Position numbers and translations under genes: made by a program. 9,983 bases of DNA from Chloroflexota bacterium. Lineage in GTDB: Bacteria; Chloroflexota; Anaerolineae; Aggregatilineales; UBA3940. Location of the stretch: positions 1 through 9,983 of the forward strand of contig JAHEME010000064.1 in assembly GCA_024643825.1 (NCBI GenBank), written 5' to 3'. The notes below the pieces were generated by a model that was not told the DNA's origin, did no database searches, and saw nothing but the letters and a program-made list of their open reading frames with translations. This document shows, piece after piece, positions 5,605-9,983 of the stretch (the first letter of the stretch is position 1; each line of letters starts with the position of its first letter).

Positions 5605-6128
5605 TTATTGCTGCAATAGCTGCCGCAGGAACGGAATCTTGTCAAGGAAACCGAATTGCAAACCAGCCCCAATCATGATCAGAACAAGGATCACAATGGG
5701 GATCAGATAGCTGCCCCGCGCAATCAGCACGGCCTTGTCAGGGTTGGATGGGGTATAGCGCACCGTGACGGGTGTCCCCTGCTCAAACTTCTTCATGGTT
5801 AGCTGGGCTGAGAGATCGCTGAAAATGCCAGCCGAACAGACCCCTTTGGAGCCAAAAAACACGCGGTCGGATCGGTGGGCTTGGTCATGACCTGATACTC
5901 ATATATCACGACGTTCGCGTAGCCTTCCCCTGCATGCGAGTTGCGACGCTGATCGATCCACGAATCGACCACGATGCCCAGGGCAGCCGGCCATCCCCGC
6001 GCGATCAGCGCACTGATCCACTGAAAGGCAGCAATCGCCCCCAGACCAAGAGCCGTAAACCCGATGATGCCAATGAAACACGCTTTGGTGAAATCTCCCG
6101 GCAAAAAGCGGAAGCGAAGCGGTAGCAA
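5605..6128 (-). pseudogene. DUF3592-like membrane protein split by a one-base frameshift
   Basis: Two overlapping minus-strand frames together make one DUF3592-type protein: a TM helix (ACFIGIIGFTALGLGAIAAF), an exported domain beginning PAALGIVVDSWIDQ and VVIYEYQV, then, in the other frame, SDRVFFGSKGV, FEQGTPVTVRYTPSNPDKAVL and a second TM helix (YLIPIVILVLIMIGAG). Adding one C to the CCC run at 5877-5879 joins the frames as VMTKPHRSDRVFFG, exactly the spacing expected in the family between Y-x-Y-x-V and SDR. Without it the first frame runs on to a different end at 5799. DUF3592 proteins have no established function. The start is uncertain: TTG at 6128 is the outermost, with no clear ribosome binding site. 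It may be a real pseudogene or a sequencing error in a short run. Confidence 0.75.
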
Positions 6129-6256
6129 ACAGCGCGCTCTACGGACTCCGCAGGATGGTACAGACGAAGCACTGTCAACGCGAATCCACCTTCGTAACGT
6201 TTTTTGGACGATAGCTTGGTAGGATGCAGTAAATCTAAAGGTTGAGAGATCGTCCT

Positions 6257-7477
6257 ATGGAAACTGCGTTACATAATCGCAGCGTGTGGGGGCTTTGGGG
6301 ACTGCGCTTGGCGTGGGCGCTGATGTTGGGCATCATGGTGATCACGACGATTGTGCGTGCTCCGTATAACGATCAGGCTACCTTTCAGCAGTGGGAAGTT
6401 GCGAACACGGCTTCGCGGCTTCCGGGCGTGAATTGGGTGAGCTTTGCCCAGTATATTATTGGGCTGCGATATGCCGGAGCCGCCGTATTTGTGCTGCTCG
6501 GCATCGTTGTGTTTGTGATCCGCCCCCGTAGTGGGATGGCGATTCTAGTCTCAATTACGCTGATCTCGATGCCGCTGATCTTTTCTGGATTTGGGATCAA
6601 TCCGGGTGACTATCGCCTGAGCCGACAGGGAGTGCCGAACGCGGTGATCCCGCTGTTATATCTGGGTGAGTTCATCGCCTTCGGGAGCAGCATGCTGACC
6701 CTGTATCTGTTCCCGGATGGGAAGTTCGCCCCCCGGTGGTTACGCTGGACGCTGATCGGGTGGGGACTTCTGGCTGTGCTCGGATCGTTTTGGAAACTTC
6801 CTGATCTATTCGGATACATCTTCGTTGTCCTGGCGTTAGCTTTGCTGATTGTGATGTTTGCAGGGCAAATCTACCGTTACACCCATACGTCTGATGCAGT
6901 TCAGAAGCAGCAGACTCGGTTGGCAGTGGCGGGGATTCTGTTGCAGCCGCTGTTGCTGGTGATCACCTCCCCGGTGCGTGCGATTGATAACCCCTGGTAC
7001 ACGCTCTTCATGCTGCATGCGGCAGTAGCGATCCCGCTCGCAGTTCCAATCACGCTGGCGCTCTCGATCCTGCGTTATCGGTTGTGGGACATCGAGGTCG
7101 TGATCCGGCGCACGCTGGTGTATTCCACCGTAACGGTGATCCTCGGAGGGGCGTATATCGGGATGATCGTCGTGCTGCAAGCTGGCTTCGTGGCGATCAC
7201 CGGGCAGGAATCGGCGCTCGCGGTTGTGATCTCGACGCTCGTGAGCGCAGCCCTGTTTACGCCGCTGCGCCGCCGGGTGCAGCAGGGGATCGACCGACGG
7301 TTCTTTCGGCAGAAGTACGATGCCCAGCAGACGATTGACACCTTCAGCGAGGCAATCCGCGATGACGTGGATGTTGATGTCGTAGGCGGGCATCTGCTGG
7401 CAGCGGTAGAGGCGACCCTACAGCCGGAGCATCTTTCCCTGTGGCTGCTACCAAGTGATAGGAAGGAACAAGAATGA
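6257..7477 (+). CDS. Multi-TM sensor-like membrane protein lacking a kinase domain
   Basis: The 406-aa product has about ten predicted TM helices between residues 10 and 335. Landmarks are LYLFPDGKFAPRWLRW (about 149-164), ILRYRLWDIEVVIRRTLVYS (about 271-290) and, after the last helix, LRRRVQQGIDRRFFRQKYDA (about 337-356) then VEATLQPEHLSLWLLP. This is the membrane and linker module that in Chloroflexota commonly precedes GAF and histidine-kinase domains, but here it stops just after the SLWL strand with no HisKA or HATPase. The downstream gene is not a kinase either. Such stand-alone modules exist as a family of unknown function. I chose ATG 6257 (GAGAGA seven bases upstream) rather than TTG 6242. 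The stop overlaps the next start as ATGA, so the two genes are probably translated together. Confidence 0.85.
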   Translation: METALHNRSVWGLWGLRLAWALMLGIMVITTIVRAPYNDQATFQQWEVANTASRLPGVNWVSFAQYIIGLRYAGAAVFVLLGIVVFVIRPRSGMAILVSITLISMPLIFSGFGINPGDYRLSRQGVPNAVIPLLYLGEFIAFGSSMLTLYLFPDGKFAPRWLRWTLIGWGLLAVLGSFWKLPDLFGYIFVVLALALLIVMFAGQIYRYTHTSDAVQKQQTRLAVAGILLQPLLLVITSPVRAIDNPWYTLFMLHAAVAIPLAVPITLALSILRYRLWDIEVVIRRTLVYSTVTVILGGAYIGMIVVLQAGFVAITGQESALAVVISTLVSAALFTPLRRRVQQGIDRRFFRQKYDAQQTIDTFSEAIRDDVDVDVVGGHLLAAVEATLQPEHLSLWLLPSDRKEQE

Positions 7478-8535
7478 TGAAGCCCATCAGCAGAACGTTT
7501 GGCGTGATCCTGGCGGCCCTCACTCTGGCAGCCTGTGGAAATCAAGCGGCGTGCCCCGCCATCGATCCGAGTGTGGTGGCGGAAGTCAGCCCCGGCAAGC
7601 ATGTGATCGCCGATTTGGATATGGCCCACGAAGACATGATCGCGCTCACGGTCCTGCTTCAGACGCCGGGGATCACCGTCGATGCCATCACGATCAGCGG
7701 CACGGGCGAGGTTCACTGTGAGGCGGGGATCGACCACGCGCTGCAAATCCTTGATCTGCACGACGCACCTGATATTCCGGTGGCCTGCGGTCGCGAGACT
7801 CCGCTGAGTGGCAGCCACGAGTTCCCGGCAGAATGGCGAGCAAACGCAGACAATCTGTATGGGCTGTCGCTGCCGGAAACCAGCCGCGCACCCTCCACGA
7901 TGACCGCACCCGACCTGATCGCGCAGGTGGTGACGGACTCCGCGCAGCCCGTGACGCTGGTCGCGGTGGGGCCGCTGACGAACTTCGCCGACACGCTGCA
8001 AAACGATCCCTCGCTGGCGGGCAACATCGAGGCGCTGTACACGATGGGCGGGGCCGTCGATGCACCGGGTAACGTGGATCAAACCGACGCGGGGATTGAC
8101 CCGCCGATCAGCGAGTGGAACTATTACATCGATCCGCTGGCGGTGCAGATCGTGCTGGAGTCAGGGATTCCGATCACGATGGTTCCGCTGGATGCGACCA
8201 AAGACGTGCCGATTACGACCGAAATCGTGAACTGCACGGGGAAGAATCGGGAGACGCCAGAAGCGGATTTCACCTATCAACTCTTAGACGCAACGCGCGA
8301 GCTAATCAGCTTCGGTGGCTTCGAGTTCTGGGACACAGCGACGGCATCGGTGCTGGGGGATGCGAGCCTCGCCACCTTCGAGACGCGGACGCTGGTGGTG
8401 GATATCGAAGGCGATGAGGCCGGGCGCACACGCGAGGATGCGAGTGGCGTGGAAGTTCGGGTGGCGGTGGGCATCGACCGGGCGCGGTTCGAGGCGCGGC
8501 TGGTCAATGTGCTGATGCTAGGCAGCGACCAGTAA
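7474..8535 (+). CDS. Lipoprotein nucleoside hydrolase (IU_nuc_hydro family)
   Basis: 353 aa with a lipobox TLAAC (Cys21), so it is anchored outside the membrane. The enzyme family cleaves the N-glycosidic bond of nucleosides to a free base and ribose. The N-terminal Ca/ribose loop, usually DTDPGxDD, is here D47-L-D49-M-A-H-E53-D54: the two outer Asps and the last Asp are kept and the first Asp of the DD pair is Glu. Further landmarks are TISGTGEVHCE (about 74-83), PVACGRETPL (about 102-111), VGPLTNFAD, EWN216 and IDP, PITMVPLDAT, and FWD287 at the place of the His-Asp pair (Trp replaces His). Metal ligands therefore look retained but substrate contacts differ, so substrate cannot be assigned. 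AGGAAGGA precedes ATG 7474; ATG 7477 is an alternative. It overlaps the upstream gene by ATGA. Confidence 0.9.
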   Translation: MMKPISRTFGVILAALTLAACGNQAACPAIDPSVVAEVSPGKHVIADLDMAHEDMIALTVLLQTPGITVDAITISGTGEVHCEAGIDHALQILDLHDAPDIPVACGRETPLSGSHEFPAEWRANADNLYGLSLPETSRAPSTMTAPDLIAQVVTDSAQPVTLVAVGPLTNFADTLQNDPSLAGNIEALYTMGGAVDAPGNVDQTDAGIDPPISEWNYYIDPLAVQIVLESGIPITMVPLDATKDVPITTEIVNCTGKNRETPEADFTYQLLDATRELISFGGFEFWDTATASVLGDASLATFETRTLVVDIEGDEAGRTREDASGVEVRVAVGIDRARFEARLVNVLMLGSDQ

Positions 8536-8544
8536 AGCTAATTC

Positions 8545-8618
8545 AACGCAAAGGCGCGAAGGACGCCAAGAACAGCAACAGATTTTTTACCACGGAGATA
8601 CGGAGGGGCACGGAAAAA
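8545..8618. repeat. Degenerate CGCAAAGG and ACGGAG short-period repeats in a convergent spacer
   Basis: Bases 8545-8570 hold three diverged units of an 8-9 base period (CGCAAAGG, CGCGAAGGA, CGCCAAGAA). Bases 8588-8618 hold a second set (ACCACGGAGAT, ACGGAGGGG, CACGGAAAAA). Stretches of just these two types, often side by side, recur between genes in many unrelated bacteria. The spacer 8536-8647 holds nothing else and no clear terminator for either converging gene. Confidence 0.6.
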
Positions 8619-8647
8619 GTCAGGGTAGTGATCTCATCGCTTCAGCG

Positions 8648-9064
8648 TCAGTTATGATCTGCAAGGTCAATGTACCCGGTGAGGGCGGGCATATCGAGGT
8701 GCAGGATCGCGCGGTCGAGGATGCCATCGAAGCCCAGCAATGCTTCCTGTGTATCGGTGAACCAGACGACGGCCTGAAACTCTCCCGTTTGCGTACCGTC
8801 GAGTCCTTCCAGCGCAAGCGTGACCCGTGCTTCCGTGACTTCAAACGACTGCTGGGCAATGCCCGCTTGCTCCACCAGAATTTGCCCTCGTGCTGTGATT
8901 TGATACGGAACGATTGCCATCAGATGCAGAGGCAAGAGCGTTACTTCGGCTCCGGTGTCAATGGTAGCCGCGATCCATTCATAGTCACCCTTGTGCGTGG
9001 TGAGTCTTACAAACAATTCGGCCCCACCCGGATTTTGATAGACACGCAGAGGCACACGAGTCAT
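8648..9064 (-). CDS. Retropepsin-like aspartic protease
   Basis: 138 aa, starting MTRVPLRVYQNPGG. The motif ATIDTGAEVTLLPL (about residues 33-46) is the D-T-G-A active-site signature of retropepsin-like proteases, and the C-terminal LLGFDGILDRAILHLD matches the later L-[LI]-G-x-D-x-L-[DN] strand of the fold. Such single-domain proteins act as dimers, one Asp from each. There is no signal peptide or TM helix. The start at 9064 overlaps the stop of the upstream gene as ATGA, favouring it over the ATG at 9106 inside that gene; no strong ribosome binding site is seen, so translation is probably coupled. The substrate is unknown. Confidence 0.82.
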   Translation of the reverse strand: MTRVPLRVYQNPGGAELFVRLTTHKGDYEWIAATIDTGAEVTLLPLHLMAIVPYQITARGQILVEQAGIAQQSFEVTEARVTLALEGLDGTQTGEFQAVVWFTDTQEALLGFDGILDRAILHLDMPALTGYIDLADHN

Positions 9065-9345
9065 CGGGCGCGCAGCCGCCCAAATGGAATACGCTGCCCC
9101 ACCCATTCCACCATCGCGGTGATCTCTTCAATCTCTGGGGATAAGTTGGCCTCTGCGTTTTCTAGCGCCTCATCGCGGGTTGTACCCGTTCCCAATACCT
9201 GCTGCTGATACACGATCATGTAGCACTCGCCGTACTGGTCGATCAGCGCATCACGATGGTCGTGTATCCAGTCATGATCCTTCAGAATGTGGGGGGCGAT
9301 GCGTTCCTCAAGCGGGCCGCTGGTGCGGATTCGTGATCGTGTCAT
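9061..9345 (-). CDS. Small DUF5678-like protein, partner of the retropepsin-like protease
   Basis: 94 aa with an excellent ribosome binding site (AGGAGG, seven bases before ATG 9345). The core WIHDHRDALIDQYGECYMIV, then QQQVLGTGTTRDEALENAE, matches the pattern of DUF5678-type small proteins: a helix, a 'Y-x-x-x-x-x-x-V' strand, a 'V-[LV]-x-x-G' turn and an amphipathic helix. These are often encoded next to retropepsin-like proteases in Chloroflexota and cyanobacteria, which is the case here with an ATGA overlap. It has no signal peptide or TM segment. The role of the pair is not established; an antitoxin- or substrate-like partner is only a guess. Confidence 0.7.
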   Translation of the reverse strand: MTRSRIRTSGPLEERIAPHILKDHDWIHDHRDALIDQYGECYMIVYQQQVLGTGTTRDEALENAEANLSPEIEEITAMVEWVGQRIPFGRLRAR

Positions 9346-9372
9346 CGCTGTACCTCCTATCGATCACTCCCT

Positions 9373-9378
9373 ATTATA
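9373..9378 (-). promoter_or_regulatory. Predicted -10 box for the DUF5678-like / retropepsin pair
   Basis: Minus-strand TATAAT, a perfect -10, lies 27 bases before the start codon at 9345, between it and the stop of the upstream gene. No good -35 is visible at 16-18 bases, since that region is inside the upstream coding end. Expected start near 9366, giving a short leader of about 20 nt. Confidence 0.5.
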
Positions 9379-9380
9379 GA

Positions 9381-9983
9381 TCACACCGCCTTCGTGAGCT
9401 TCCTGCCGAACTCCTTCGGGGTGCTCTTCTCGATCGTCAGCTCGGTCGCACCATGCCACGCCATGAAGTCGCGCATCGCGGCGGCGACATCCCCAACCAG
9501 CGCATCGTCAGGTTCGACGCCGGGTTCGAGGTGCAGCGTGCGCAGATACAGCACGCCCGTCTTGCGATCCAGCTTCGGGTCGAAGCGCCCCACCAGCCGA
9601 TCCCGGTGCAGAATTGGCATCGAGTAGTAGCCATAGATCCGCTTGGGCTGCGGCACATACATCTCGATCAGCTTATCGAACCCCCATAGCATCTCATCCC
9701 GATCCCCCGCCCACCACAGGCTGTCGAACGGATTCAGGAAGGTCGTACGCTCCGCCGTGATCGCGCCATCCGCGGCCTGCTCAAGCAGTGGAAGATTGTC
9801 TCGATGGACGACGAGCGTCTTAACCCCGCCCATCGTCTCGCCCTGAATCTCGATCAGCGTGCCGTCGTTCAGCAGCGCCTCGATGATCGGCTTGCAGGTG
9901 GTCTTCTTCATATAGGCATAATCGGAAATCTGGATCGCTTCACACACACCCAGTGCCTTCGCCCCCTGCTCGATGTGAAAGCG
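9381..9983 (-). CDS. YcaQ-type winged-helix DNA glycosylase, C-terminal part, open at right edge
   Basis: The frame is open to the window edge (reading inward RFHIEQGAKALGV...), so the true start is outside; GTG 9947 is an internal codon. About 200 residues are visible. They include a winged-helix portion (ISDYAYMKKTTCKPIIEALL, then DGTLIEIQGE) and the diagnostic block FLNPFDSLWWAGDRDEMLWG, FDKLIEMYVPQPKRIYGYYS, MPILHRDRLVGRFDPKLDR. In the family this is L-[SN]-PFD-x-[LV]-x-x-x-R-x-x-x-[LM]-WGF-x-x-x-x-E-x-Y-x-P-x-x-KR-x-x-GYY-x-[ML]-P-[IL]-L. YcaQ in E. coli opens DNA interstrand crosslinks and removes alkylated bases. The catalytic QxQ motif lies in the missing N-terminal part, so activity cannot be checked. 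Stop at 9381. Confidence 0.88.
   Translation of the reverse strand, partial: RFHIEQGAKALGVCEAIQISDYAYMKKTTCKPIIEALLNDGTLIEIQGETMGGVKTLVVHRDNLPLLEQAADGAITAERTTFLNPFDSLWWAGDRDEMLWGFDKLIEMYVPQPKRIYGYYSMPILHRDRLVGRFDPKLDRKTGVLYLRTLHLEPGVEPDDALVGDVAAAMRDFMAWHGATELTIEKSTPKEFGRKLTKAV

Noticed and set aside
5220..5672. Minus-strand 150-codon open frame overlapping the small gene at 5236-5559
   Set aside because: It is out of frame with both neighbours, Arg/Ser/Pro-rich, and lacks the ribosome binding site that the 5559 start has.
6173..6178. Perfect minus-strand TTGACA as a -35 for the DUF3592 gene
   Set aside because: No acceptable -10 at 15-19 bases downstream, so I do not call a promoter.
6204..6235. 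Plus-strand TTGGAC with TAAATC as a promoter for the membrane protein operon
   Set aside because: Spacing is 20 bases and the -10 is weak.
7075..8082. Minus-strand 335-codon open frame
   Set aside because: Spans two well-supported plus-strand genes, with a His/Arg-rich low-quality sequence; a shadow frame despite its length.
8654..9689. Plus-strand open frames of 184 and 169 codons at 8654-9208 and 9180-9689
   Set aside because: Antisense to the retropepsin-like, DUF5678-like and YcaQ-like genes, which have clear motifs and better starts.

Overview
The window is about 10 kb of moderately GC-rich bacterial chromosome. The gene content points to a Chloroflexota bacterium, probably Anaerolineae-like: a multi-TM 'LFPDG...PRW / LRYRLWDIEVVIRRTLVY' membrane protein, an SLGCPQPG-repeat lipoprotein, a lipoprotein nucleoside hydrolase, a small DUF5678-like protein paired with a retropepsin-like protease, and a plant-like S8 peptidase. 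This lineage call comes from recognising families, not from a marker gene. No rRNA, tRNA, CRISPR array, transposase or phage gene was seen.

Layout. Bases 1-190 (minus) hold the 5' end of a secreted trypsin-like protease that runs off the left edge. Bases 191-751 are an intergenic region with a long leader for that protease and a short leader for the divergent lipoprotein at 752-1639 (plus). A strong bidirectional terminator at 1672-1701 separates the lipoprotein from the convergent 1010-aa secreted subtilase at 1735-4767 (minus). The subtilase is preceded by another gene-free region, 4768-5235. Next come a small hypothetical gene and a frameshifted DUF3592 membrane protein (both minus, 5236-6128), then a divergent two-gene plus-strand operon (6257-8535): a sensor-like membrane protein with no kinase, and a nucleoside hydrolase lipoprotein overlapping it by ATGA. 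After a short repeat-bearing spacer there are three minus-strand genes: a retropepsin-like protease, its small partner, and the 3' part of a YcaQ-type winged-helix DNA glycosylase that runs off the right edge.

The most interesting signal is regulatory. The leaders of the two secreted proteases, about 4.6 kb apart, are diverged copies of one element. Both have an identical 19-nt promoter core (511-529 and 5121-5139) containing a palindromic extended -10. After nearly the same spacing (21-22 nt) both have a hairpin closed by ATGCTT/AAGCAT with a shared AGGCTGG...GGA interior (459-490 and 5048-5100). Further on, still upstream of the gene, both have a terminator-like hairpin (334-357 and 4882-4903) followed by a promoter-like TTGACT box. 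The arrangement fits either a shared attenuator or riboswitch-like leader, or a pair of paralogous small RNAs upstream of secreted proteases. I do not recognise it as a known RNA family.

How the genes may work together: the two proteases, the surface lipoprotein and the nucleoside hydrolase lipoprotein are all predicted to act outside the cytoplasmic membrane, consistent with breakdown and uptake of external protein and nucleosides. That link is inferred from location and signal peptides only.
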